Below, piece after piece: positions 55,717-64,000 of a stretch of 64,000 nucleotides of DNA (positions are counted from its first letter, which is position 1; the number at the start of each line of letters is the position of its first letter). The stretch is from Thermoanaerobaculia bacterium (GTDB lineage Bacteria > Acidobacteriota > Thermoanaerobaculia > Multivoradales > JAGPDF01), in contig JAGPDF010000001.1 in NCBI GenBank assembly GCA_018057705.1, positions 1 through 64,000 on the forward strand, in the 5' to 3' direction. Made by a program: the position numbers and the translations under genes. The notes under the pieces are model-generated. The model worked only from the letters and a program-made list of their open reading frames with translations, was not told where the DNA came from and made no database searches.

Positions 55717-56151
55717 CTAGCGTGACTTGCTCATGACTACGGTGGTGCCCTCGTTGCCCGAGAGGATCCGAACTTCGTCCATCAGCCCCTGGATGATCTT
55801 AAGGCCCCAGCCGCGCTTGCGCGAGCCCTTGAGCTTGGCCTCGATCCTCGGCTCCTCCACCTCGGAAAAGGCGAAACCGACACCGCGGTCGTGGACGCTG
55901 ATCTCGAGGCAGTCCGGCTCTTTGTCGCCGATGAGGCAAAACGTGATCTCCACCTTGCGCTCTGAGGAGTGGCTGTGCTCGAAGGCGTTGATGCAGGCCT
56001 CGACGACGGCCAGTCGAACCTCGTCGACCCGGTCCGGGCTCATGCCGATGAACGCCGCCAGGGAGCTCGCGGCCTGACTGGCCACGACCTCCATGTCAGG
56101 CGCCATGGGGAGCGTCAACTTGACCTCCCGCAGCCGGGACCGTCCAGACAT
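55717..56151 (-). CDS. RsbW-like anti-sigma serine kinase
   Basis: This 144-residue GHKL ATPase of the RsbW/SpoIIAB type has EVRLAVVEACINAFEHSHS (N-box, about 44-62), ISVHDRGVGF (G1) and RGWGLKIIQGLMDEV (G2). It should phosphorylate the STAS protein encoded next and sequester a target, normally a sigma factor. No sigma-B-like factor occurs in the window, so the target may be elsewhere or may not be a sigma factor. It follows the 51-residue membrane-peptide gene by 13 bases in the same operon. Confidence 0.92.
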   Translation of the reverse strand: MSGRSRLREVKLTLPMAPDMEVVASQAASSLAAFIGMSPDRVDEVRLAVVEACINAFEHSHSSERKVEITFCLIGDKEPDCLEISVHDRGVGFAFSEVEEPRIEAKLKGSRKRGWGLKIIQGLMDEVRILSGNEGTTVVMSKSR

Positions 56152-56164
56152 CAGGTTCTCGCTC

Positions 56165-56320
56165 TCAAAAGCTCAGGAAGAGCTGCACCAGATAGACCAA
56201 CGCCGGGGGGATGCGGTCGGTGGCGAGGAGCCAGGTGACGCACCCGATAGCGACGGTTCCGGCGATCCACTCGATCGGCAACGCACGGACATCTATCGAC
56301 TTGGCGGCGGACTGTAGCAT
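56165..56320 (-). CDS. 51-residue membrane peptide heading the partner-switching operon
   Basis: This short gene has an excellent ribosome binding site (AAGGAG seven bases before ATG 56320). The product has a polar N-terminus (MLQSAAKSIDVRALP), one clear membrane helix (IEWIAGTVAIGCVTWLLA) and a second hydrophobic stretch at the C-terminus (ALVYLVQLFLSF). I do not recognise a family. It is the first gene after a sigma-54 promoter match and is followed 13 bases later by the rsbW-like gene. A membrane anchor or signal input for the partner-switching module is a reasonable guess from position only. Confidence 0.72.
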   Translation of the reverse strand: MLQSAAKSIDVRALPIEWIAGTVAIGCVTWLLATDRIPPALVYLVQLFLSF

Positions 56321-56350
56321 GTGCAATCTCCTTGGTGCCGTACGACAGAG

Positions 56351-56365
56351 GCAACCCCGCTGCCA
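56351..56365 (-). promoter_or_regulatory. Sigma-54 (-24/-12) promoter of the partner-switching operon
   Basis: On the minus strand TGGCAGCGGGGTTGC has the TGGCA and TTGC cores and ten bases between GG and GC. The predicted start near 56339 gives a leader of about 19 bases holding only the ribosome binding site. The upstream neighbour on the same strand encodes a sigma-54 activator-type protein. Confidence 0.7.
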
Positions 56366-56391
56366 GGTCCGTCCCGGGTTCGGTGAAGGTC

Positions 56392-56579
56392 GGATAAATG
56401 TCCTTTCTGCAATGGGTTAGGCTGGATGGCCCGCCTGCCGGCCCGAACCGGGCGCCCACCCTTGTTGGGACATATTGCCCCGCGGCCTGTGACCTTTCCT
56501 CTCCGAGAACGTCCGCAGTGCCCAAGTGTCACGGAACCAGCGCGCATGGGACAGTCTGGCGCAATAGAGACAAATTGTC
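56392..56579 (-). promoter_or_regulatory. Possible upstream activator sites in the 305-base control region
   Basis: Three related short palindromic words lie upstream of the sigma-54 promoter: GACATTTATCC (minus strand, 56392-56402), GACATATTGCC (56469-56479) and GACAAATTGTC (56569-56579). The last two are exactly 100 bases apart and centred about 135 and 235 bases from the predicted start, distances usual for sigma-54 enhancers. The region 56321-56625 holds no convincing gene. The assignment is tentative. Confidence 0.35.
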
Positions 56580-56625
56580 GCCATTGCTGTAAAGCTTTGA
56601 GAACAGGAGGGTTAATGAAACGCGG

Positions 56626-58101
<1,476 letters not shown>

Positions 58102-58164
58102 CGCACCAAGTCTACGCCTGTGTCAGGCGCGGGAGGCACCTGCGGGGCCCCTGCCCGAGGCCGA

Positions 58165-58899
58165 TCACGGCACAGCTGACGACCAACGTACCGTCGTCCC
58201 GGTGGCGAAGCCATCCATGAAGACCAGGGAGGACTGGACCGTCCGGATGTCATCGATCACCGCCGACCATGCCTGGTTCGACGGGCTCGTCGTGCCCAGG
58301 AAGAGCGCGCCGACGTTGGTGAACACAGCACCGCCGCCGCCGAAGACGCCGAAGCTGGCAAAGGGCAGGTCGATCGTTCCACCTCCGGCAGGCAGCGTCA
58401 GCTCCCCCCGCGAGAGGTTGCTGCCGTCGGTCCAGACATAGAAAGCCAGCGAGAGCGCAGCCGAAGAGCTGCTGGTGATCTGAAACCGGAAAGCGTTCTG
58501 GCCGTTCGCCGTGAGGTTCACGCCACCCAGCCCGGTCGGCTGAAAGGTCGTCGAGTTGTTGTTGCCGTCCCACCAGATCTCGAGGGTGCCGTCGGATCCG
58601 GCGGGCCGGGTGAAGCCGTAGCTGCCGAGGCCAGAAGTCGACGAGATGTTGCCGCCGGCGACGCTGCTCCCGCTCACACGCAGCGTGCGCTCGGTCTGCA
58701 GGACCGTGCCGGCGTTGCCATCCACGAAGTTCACGGCCGTACCCGGTGCGCTGTTGAGAACGACGGTGAGCGCGCCCGAGTTGAAGTCATCGATGACGAT
58801 CGACTGCGCGACGACCACGCCGGGGATCCCGACGACGGTCGAGAGCAGCAGTCTGCAAGCCCAGCGGACGAGAGGCCGGGTCCTGGCGAGCGATCGCAT
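58165..58899 (-). CDS. Secreted protein with C-terminal tail motif
   Basis: This 244-residue exported protein has a signal peptide (about 1-32, ending VVVAQ). A single beta-rich domain of carbohydrate-binding or jellyroll appearance follows, starting IVIDDFNSG and containing GTLEIWWDGN and AFRFQITSSSS. The end is LVFMDGFATGTTVRWSSAVP, one of five copies of the tail motif in this window. AGGAGGAG precedes the ATG. It lies 30 bases downstream of the second PP2C gene, so it may be cotranscribed with a signalling gene. Function unknown. Confidence 0.75.
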   Translation of the reverse strand: MRSLARTRPLVRWACRLLLSTVVGIPGVVVAQSIVIDDFNSGALTVVLNSAPGTAVNFVDGNAGTVLQTERTLRVSGSSVAGGNISSTSGLGSYGFTRPAGSDGTLEIWWDGNNNSTTFQPTGLGGVNLTANGQNAFRFQITSSSSAALSLAFYVWTDGSNLSRGELTLPAGGGTIDLPFASFGVFGGGGAVFTNVGALFLGTTSPSNQAWSAVIDDIRTVQSSLVFMDGFATGTTVRWSSAVP

Positions 58900-58929
58900 G
58901 CGGTCTCCTCCTGCGAGTATTCCTGGAGT

Positions 58930-60225
58930 CTACGCCTCTTCCGCCCGCCGCTCCCCGACGCACTTGACGACCACGAGAGTGCAGTCGTCTTCGGGTTCGG
59001 GGCTCGCCCGGTGCGCCGCGACACTGGCGAAGATCGCGGCGACGACCTCGCTCTCGGAGCGCTTCCGGCTCTTCATGAGGACCGCTTCGAGGCCCGATGT
59101 CCCGAATCGCCGCCCCGCCGCGTCGGTCTCCTCCCAGACGCCGTCGGTGAACAACAGCAGCAGGTCGCTGGGCTCGAGCCGCAGCGGCGCCTCGAGCCCG
59201 AAGCGCAGCCCGCGACGCACGCCGAGCGGGATGTTCGAGCCCACCGGCGGCAGGCGTTCGACGCGATCCCGACGCACCAGCACCGGCATGTGGTGGCCGG
59301 CCGTGGCGAACTCGAAGAGCCGTCCTTCGGGATCGAGAATGCCCAGCAGGAGCGTCATGTACATCTCGTCCGAGGTGTCGGCCTGCAACAGGTCGTTCAT
59401 GTGCTGAAGACAGGCCTCCAGCGAGTCGCCGTGCGCGAGGCACTCACGCAACGCCGCGCGCGCGTCGGCGGCGAGCAAGGCCGACCCGAGGCCATGCCCC
59501 GCGACGTCGCCGATCGCGATCGCCAGCCGGCCGTCGGCGAGCGGGATGAAGTCGTAGTAGTCGCCGCCTACGCTGCGGCACATCTTCTGGGCCGCAGCGA
59601 AACGGAAACCGGCCAGCTGCGGCACGCCCTGCGGCAGCAGGCGACCCTGGATGGCGCCGGCAATCGCGAGCTCCTGCTCGATCTCCTGTTTGTCCAGGAA
59701 CTGCCTGTGCAGCATGGAGCTCCACAGCACCACGGCCGCCTGATTGGCGATCAACAGGGCGAAGTCGAGATCCGTGCCGTCGAAAGGTCGGCCGTCCCGC
59801 TTGTCGTTGAAGGTCATCACCCCCTGGACGGCGCCGCGGATCTCGAGCGGGACGCACAGGGCCGAGTGATTCGCGTAGTCGCTGGTGTGCGCCGTCGCGC
59901 GCCGGCGCCGCCATCCGGGATGCTCGCGAACGTCCTGCAGCACGAGCGGCTTGCCGGTCGCCGCGACCTCGCCGGCGATCCCCGTGCCGAGGACGATCCG
60001 CGTCGAGCGCACCACCGCTTCGGAGAGTCCCTTCGCGCTGCGGATCGAGAGCGTCTTTCTCTCCGCGTCCAGGATCAGGATCGAGCCGCGCTCGACGCCG
60101 AGGAGGTCGGTCGCGCCCTCGAGGAGCGCCGCGAGCGCTGCGTCGAAATCCAGGGTGCGCGCCAGGCGTTCGGTGACCAGGTGGATGAGGCGCAGGGTCG
60201 CGGAGTGCGCCAGGCGTCCGCGCAC
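58930..60225 (-). CDS. GAF-PP2C (SpoIIE-type) phosphatase
   Basis: This 431-residue protein has a GAF domain (about 10-160, with GSILILDAERKTLSI) and a SpoIIE/PP2C phosphatase domain (about 205-425). Metal-site segments are GGDYYDFIP, GDVAGHGLGSALL, FTDGVWEE and EDDCTLVVV. The coiled linker EIEQELAIAGAIQGRLLPQG is typical of RsbU-like enzymes. It could act on the STAS protein encoded at 55350 or another one. The only start in frame is GTG 60225, without a clear ribosome binding site. A TATACT hexamer (minus strand, 60334-60339) may be its -10 element. Confidence 0.88.
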   Translation of the reverse strand: MRGRLAHSATLRLIHLVTERLARTLDFDAALAALLEGATDLLGVERGSILILDAERKTLSIRSAKGLSEAVVRSTRIVLGTGIAGEVAATGKPLVLQDVREHPGWRRRRATAHTSDYANHSALCVPLEIRGAVQGVMTFNDKRDGRPFDGTDLDFALLIANQAAVVLWSSMLHRQFLDKQEIEQELAIAGAIQGRLLPQGVPQLAGFRFAAAQKMCRSVGGDYYDFIPLADGRLAIAIGDVAGHGLGSALLAADARAALRECLAHGDSLEACLQHMNDLLQADTSDEMYMTLLLGILDPEGRLFEFATAGHHMPVLVRRDRVERLPPVGSNIPLGVRRGLRFGLEAPLRLEPSDLLLLFTDGVWEETDAAGRRFGTSGLEAVLMKSRKRSESEVVAAIFASVAAHRASPEPEDDCTLVVVKCVGERRAEEA

Positions 60226-60412
60226 GCGGGTGCGCGCGGCTGCGCTCCCGCGGCGCGCCGGCGCCGCAGCCCTGGGATCGTCGACGCCAGCCCGGCGCCC
60301 CGGTGCGGCCTTCGGTCCTTTTTCGATGGCCGGAGTATAGACAACTACCCCTCCGCGATGGCGCGACTCCCGCCCTCGGGCCGATCCTCAGCCCGCTCGA
60401 AGCCAACGCGCT

Positions 60413-62557
60413 TCAGCGGAACTGCGGGTGACCGAGGATCCGCTGCGCGAAAGCGGCGTGCTCGCCGGCGCCGACGTCGCTCGGGAAGCGCGCCTGCGAG
60501 CGACCCCAGCGCGCGAGCCACGCGGCGCCCAGCAGATCGTGGCGACGCCCGGCGGCGGTCACGGAGGCGGCCGTCAGCGCGATCGTGCTCTCGGGCCGGC
60601 CATCGGTGGGGCGTCCGCGGGCCACCCAGAATCCCGCCCCCAGCATGGCGACCCGTGCCGCCGTGGAGGCGGTGTAGGTGTAGAGCTCGACGGCTCTGCC
60701 GTCGCAGGCGGCGTGCAGGCCCTCGAAGGTCGAGAGCGTCCAGGCCGCAGGATGCGTCGAGCCCGAGAAGAGGTCGTAGAAAACCAGGTCCGGGGCGAAC
60801 GGCGCCCGCGCCATCGTCTCTGCGAAGTCCCCGGCGAGCAGCCGCCACTCGAGGCCCGGGTGAGTGCGCGACGTCCAGTGTCCGGTGGCGAGCAGGGTGG
60901 CCGGACCGCCGTGGCGCAGGTAAGGAAAGTGGCGGTGATGGCGCAGCGCCAGCCGGAGCGGATCGAGGTCGGTCTCGAAGCTGACGATCTGGAGTCCTCG
61001 GAGATCCCGCAGCCCGCCCGGACAGCCCGACTCTCCGATACCGACACCCGCGGCGGCGTCCTCGTAGCAGCCGATCGCCGCCATCGCGTTGGCCGCGGCG
61101 CCGAGCCCGACATCCCATACGACCAGTGCCTCCGCAGACGCCGCATCCTCGCCGTCGCGAAGGCGCAAGCGCTCGGCGAGCCCTGACTGCTCGAGGTACA
61201 GCGAGCGCGCCTCGTCCATGGGCGGCGTGCGCGCATGCATGGTCTCGCCCGAGGCGACGTGGCGAATGCTCGCGAAACCTGCGGGCGCCATGTGCACGGC
61301 GTAGGCACCCTTCGCGAGGGCAGCCGCCGATGCGGCCAGAGCCGCTGACGCCGGGAGTGTGCGCACGCGCGACCGCTTCACGGGGTTGTCGAGGTCGTCG
61401 GCGCCGAGGGACTCCCGCCTCGTGCGGTAGAGGTCCGCGAAGGTGTCCGCCAGGATGCTCTCCCGCACCTCGCGCATCAGCCGGTGGTAGAAGTGGAGAT
61501 TGTGCTGCCCCAGAAGCTGCCAGCCGAGCGGCTCCCGCACCTTGATCAGATGGTGCAGATAGGCGCGCGAATGGCGCGGGCAGGTCGGGCAGTCGCAGTC
61601 CGGATCGAGCGCACGGTCGGCCATCGCGTGGACGGTCCGGCGCATCTGCAGATACCCGCGGGAGGTGAAGGCTCCGCCGCGCTGCGCCACCTGCGTCGGG
61701 ATGATGCAGTCGAACATGTCGACCCCGCGGTGCACGGCCTCGAGGAGATCGAGAGGTGTGCCCACGCCCATCAGGTAGCGCGGCTTCTCCTCTGGCATCC
61801 GTTCGGCGGTGAGGGCGCAGACATCCTCGCGCTCTGCACGGCTCTCGCCCACTGCGAGTCCCCCGATCGCGAAACCGTCGAACGGCATCTCCGCGAGACG
61901 CGCCGCGCACTCGCGCCGCAGCTCGGGGAAGAGCGCCCCCTGCACGATGCCGAAGAGGGCCTGAGGGGACTGTCCCTGCGCCTTCTGCAGGGGCTGTCCC
62001 CGCGCGTTGGCAGCCTCCCGCGCTTGGAGGCAGCGCAACGCCCAGCGCGCCGTGAGATCGGCCGCGGCGCGCGCCGTGGCGAGGTCGACCGTGGAGGCCA
62101 CGCAGTGGTCGAAGGCCATCATGATGTCGGCGCCGATCGCGATCTGGGTCGCGATGCTCGACTCCGGGGAGAGGAGGACCGTTTTGTGGTCGACGTAGCT
62201 CCTGAAGGCGGCGCCTTCCTCGGAGACCGTACGAGCGCCGGGGAGGGAGAACACCTGGTAACCGCCGGAGTCGGTGAGCACGGCGCGCGGCCAGCTCATG
62301 AACCGGTGAATTCCCCCCACGTGGCGCAGGACCTCCGGGCCGGGACGCAGCAGCAGGTGGTAAGTGTTGGCGAGCAGCACCTGCGCCCCGGAGTCGAGGA
62401 GCGTCTGCGGCAGCTGCGCCTTCACCGTGGCCTGCGTGCCCACCGGCATGAAGACCGGTGTCAGGACGGGGCCGTGCAGGGTTTCGAGAATCCCGGCGCG
62501 CGCCCCCGACCCGCACGCCGTCGCGACCCTGCGGAAACCACTCCGGGAGATGTTCAT
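60413..62557 (-). CDS. tgt: tRNA-guanine transglycosylase fused to an MnmC-like methyltransferase domain
   Basis: This 714-residue fusion protein has a TGT domain at residues about 20-385, with D96 (LTDSGGYQVFSL), the DMFD segment at 280-283 containing the nucleophile, and zinc ligands C321, C323, C326 and H352. TGT inserts the queuosine precursor at position 34 of tRNAs. Residues about 430-714 form a DUF752/MnmC-type methyltransferase with DVGLGAAANAMAAIG and FYDLFSGSTHPAAW. MnmC methylates the wobble uridine, so two wobble-base modification activities may be joined. About 15 extra residues (184-198) before LFGIVQG are encoded by a palindromic repeat at 61965-62001. Start ATG 62557 has a weak ribosome binding site. 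Confidence 0.9.
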   Translation of the reverse strand: MNISRSGFRRVATACGSGARAGILETLHGPVLTPVFMPVGTQATVKAQLPQTLLDSGAQVLLANTYHLLLRPGPEVLRHVGGIHRFMSWPRAVLTDSGGYQVFSLPGARTVSEEGAAFRSYVDHKTVLLSPESSIATQIAIGADIMMAFDHCVASTVDLATARAAADLTARWALRCLQAREAANARGQPLQKAQGQSPQALFGIVQGALFPELRRECAARLAEMPFDGFAIGGLAVGESRAEREDVCALTAERMPEEKPRYLMGVGTPLDLLEAVHRGVDMFDCIIPTQVAQRGGAFTSRGYLQMRRTVHAMADRALDPDCDCPTCPRHSRAYLHHLIKVREPLGWQLLGQHNLHFYHRLMREVRESILADTFADLYRTRRESLGADDLDNPVKRSRVRTLPASAALAASAAALAKGAYAVHMAPAGFASIRHVASGETMHARTPPMDEARSLYLEQSGLAERLRLRDGEDAASAEALVVWDVGLGAAANAMAAIGCYEDAAAGVGIGESGCPGGLRDLRGLQIVSFETDLDPLRLALRHHRHFPYLRHGGPATLLATGHWTSRTHPGLEWRLLAGDFAETMARAPFAPDLVFYDLFSGSTHPAAWTLSTFEGLHAACDGRAVELYTYTASTAARVAMLGAGFWVARGRPTDGRPESTIALTAASVTAAGRRHDLLGAAWLARWGRSQARFPSDVGAGEHAAFAQRILGHPQFR
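61965..62001. repeat. Palindromic GGGGACTGTCCC repeat inside the tgt gene
   Basis: GGGGACTGTCCC (61965-61976) and GGGGCTGTCCCC (61990-62001) flank a 13-base centre. The whole element can fold into a hairpin in which 14 of 15 positions pair, with a seven-base loop. It keeps the reading frame and encodes part of an extra stretch rich in Gln, Gly and Pro. It resembles dispersed REP-type palindromes, but a genome is needed to show that it is dispersed. Confidence 0.7.
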
Positions 62558-62603
62558 CTCACCACGGCGAAAGCGGCGAGCGCCAACCGGCGAGATACAG
62601 CTG

Positions 62604-62912
62604 TCATCCCGCCTTGAGCAAGGAAGAGGGCAGCTTGGACGCCCGCTGCCTCGCAGCGTAGAGGTCCACGGCCGTCTGCGCGTTGAGCCAGAACGCAGCC
62701 GAAGTCGAGAGCGCGGCGCCCAGCTTCAGAGCCACTCCTGCCGTGACAGCACTCCGCCCGTTGACGATCCGGTTCACCACCTTGACGTCGCAGCCGAGGT
62801 GCTCCGCGAGTCGCTGCTGCGTGAGTCCGAGCGGCTCCAGAAACTCCTCGCGCAGGATCTCGCCCGGCGTCGTCGGCTTGCGCTGCAAGCTCTTTCCGTT
62901 CATCGTCATCAT
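62604..62912 (-). CDS. higA: HigA-type antitoxin (XRE family)
   Basis: This 102-residue protein has an XRE helix-turn-helix (about 15-70) with PTTPGEILREEFLEPLGL, TQQRLAEHLG and VVNRIVNGRSAV. FWLNAQTAVDLYAAR follows, the HigA/VapI signature. It should neutralise the HigB RNase encoded just upstream and repress the shared promoter. It begins 9 bases after the higB stop, with GAGGG as ribosome binding site. The toxin-first order is typical of higBA. Confidence 0.92.
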   Translation of the reverse strand: MMTMNGKSLQRKPTTPGEILREEFLEPLGLTQQRLAEHLGCDVKVVNRIVNGRSAVTAGVALKLGAALSTSAAFWLNAQTAVDLYAARQRASKLPSSLLKAG

Positions 62913-62921
62913 CGATCGCCC

Positions 62922-63212
62922 TCAGTGATAGTCCACTACATCCACCTGCTCAGGTCCGAAAGGCGTCCAGCGAAAGACAATGCGCCATTGATCATTGACC
63001 CGGATGCTGTGCATTCCCCCGAGGTCCCCCTTGAGCGCCTCCAGCCGATTTCCCGGAGGCGAAGCCTGATCGCTCAGGACGGCCGCGTAGTCGAGCATGT
63101 CCAGCTTTCGCAGAACAGCTCTGGCGACTCCGGACCACCCGGCGCCCCGAGGAGCGCGCCCCTCGAAGTAGAAGCGCTCGACGGCAGGGCGGGCGAAACC
63201 CCGAATCGACAT
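62922..63212 (-). CDS. higB: HigB/RelE-type toxin
   Basis: This 96-residue protein of the RelE/HigB fold has LEALKGDLGGMHSIRVNDQW and RIVFRWTPFGPEQVDVVDYH, the standard C-terminal half of HigB-1-type ribosome-dependent mRNases. ATG 63212 is preferred to the TTG nine bases upstream. It forms a bicistronic unit with higA and is preceded by a palindromic operator. All residues usually conserved in the C-terminal sheet are present, so the toxin looks intact. Confidence 0.9.
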   Translation of the reverse strand: MSIRGFARPAVERFYFEGRAPRGAGWSGVARAVLRKLDMLDYAAVLSDQASPPGNRLEALKGDLGGMHSIRVNDQWRIVFRWTPFGPEQVDVVDYH

Positions 63213-63236
63213 CGGCGACAACTTACCTTTATCAGG

Positions 63237-63255
63237 TATACCCTGTCAAGGTATA
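63237..63255 (-). promoter_or_regulatory. Palindromic operator of the higBA promoter
   Basis: TATACC and GGTATA form an inverted repeat around a 7-base centre, 25 bases before the higB start. On the minus strand a TTATAC-N17-GATAAA promoter candidate overlaps it. The position fits autorepression by HigA or the HigBA complex. Confidence 0.55.
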
Positions 63256-63317
63256 ACATCTACGGGCGAAGCTCTCCCACCGAGAGAGGGTGGCGGCGGC
63301 GCAGCTCGCAGCGGCGC

Positions 63318-63782
63318 TCAGCCGCCGAACTGGCGAAGGTGGTGGTCGAGGTGCTTGTAGATCAGGCGCCCCCACTCCGGTCCGGTCAGCCGGCCGAAGA
63401 AGGTGTGGACCGTTCCGGTCGCAGCCTCGGGTCCGCGCTCGACGAACTGCGCCAGCGCGGCTAGAAGTCTCGCCTTCTCGGCCTCGAAGCTCCGCCGGTC
63501 GCCGACGAGGAAGGCCGGATCCGTGGGCGAGGACTTCGGAAACGGCACGTCGCCCAGGTACTTGGCACGTACGAGCGGCGCGAAGAGCCGGCCGATCCAG
63601 CGCTGCTTGCGGTTCGGGTCGGCGAGCGGCAGCTCGATCGCGACCGCGCAGTGCGCCAGCATCTGTGCCGGATCCATCTTTCCCCACAGCCGAGCTCCGT
63701 CCGGGCGGAGAGCAGAGAGTCGAGAGAGGATCCGTTCGCGGTCGGAGGCGTCGAAGATGGAACCCACGGCAGGTCCGGGCAT
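63318..63782 (-). CDS. DUF1569 family protein
   Basis: This 154-residue cytoplasmic protein has a DinB-like four-helix layout. LWGKMDPAQMLAHCAVAIEL (about 33-52) carries the first His, and FGRLTGPEWGRLIYKHLDHHLRQF, in two parts near the C-terminus, carries the His cluster. These are DUF1569 hallmarks. The function is unknown; DinB-fold relatives bind metals and act on thiols. AAGGAG lies nine bases before the ATG, 19 bases after uvrA, so it is probably cotranscribed with uvrA. Confidence 0.83.
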   Translation of the reverse strand: MPGPAVGSIFDASDRERILSRLSALRPDGARLWGKMDPAQMLAHCAVAIELPLADPNRKQRWIGRLFAPLVRAKYLGDVPFPKSSPTDPAFLVGDRRSFEAEKARLLAALAQFVERGPEAATGTVHTFFGRLTGPEWGRLIYKHLDHHLRQFGG

Positions 63783-63801
63783 GGCGCGATCTCCTTCTGG
63801 A

Positions 63802-64000
<199 letters not shown>

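Overview
The window is a GC-rich (roughly 68-70% by eye) bacterial chromosome segment with a Gram-negative envelope: an OprB-type porin, a cytochrome-porin, a TVP38 protein and an AbgT transporter are encoded. Several features look like Acidobacteriota, most likely a Thermoanaerobaculia-type lineage: secreted M36, M28 and S8 peptidases ending in a short F-x-D-x-F-x2-G...W-S tail, a tail-fibre-like secreted protein, and many two-component and partner-switching proteins. This placement is inference from family resemblance. No rRNA, tRNA, CRISPR array or intact transposon was recognised.

Layout. 1-12.5 kb: DUF885 hydrolase (partial), M36 metallopeptidase, ABC exporter, OprB porin, two overlapping secreted-protein genes, a P1B-2 zinc/cadmium ATPase and an M28 peptidase. 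12.6-19.4 kb: an island of small general-stress-type genes (lmo0937 family, DUF883, CsbD, GlsB/YeaQ, a DUF6600-like surface protein) with a diguanylate cyclase and a CurA-like reductase. 19.4-27.1 kb: an ice-binding-like protein and a five-gene operon of overlapping signalling genes (kinase, receiver, GGDEF-EAL, kinase, NarL-type regulator). 27.1-34 kb: AI-2E-type permease, FAD oxidoreductase, AbgT transporter, TVP38 protein, ArsS-like radical SAM enzyme and DUF547. 34.2-39.3 kb: DUF892 ferritin-like protein, a small DHp-only protein, an NtrC-type regulator, a hybrid kinase and DUF1328. 39.5-53.7 kb: S8 peptidase, a multihaem cytochrome/porin-cytochrome pair, a CBS-like PLP enzyme, a radical SAM protein, methyltransferases including Pcm, and a TldE-like protein. 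53.7-64 kb: an RsbW/RsbV/RsbU-like partner-switching operon under an atypical sigma-54 activator, a second PP2C phosphatase, a TGT-MnmC-like fusion, a higBA toxin-antitoxin pair, DUF1569 and the end of uvrA.

Two regulatory themes link these genes. First, an inverted repeat, GCACTTTCTAC-N22/23-GTAGAAAGTGC, occurs four times between genes at 12.6, 14.9, 18.7 and 27.0 kb. It sits in front of the stress-type genes and in front of the five-gene signalling operon. Its spacers are unrelated in sequence, and a -10-like hexamer usually lies 36-38 nt from the gene-proximal arm. Second, close sigma-54 (-24/-12) promoter matches precede DUF892, DUF1328, the partner-switching operon and probably the diguanylate cyclase. 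Two sigma-54 activators are encoded nearby, one with a GVATGV loop in place of GAFTGA. I infer that stress and envelope functions here are controlled by an unnamed palindrome-binding regulator (possibly the NarL-type protein of the signalling operon) and by sigma-54-coupled partner switching. No sigma-B-like factor is encoded in the window.
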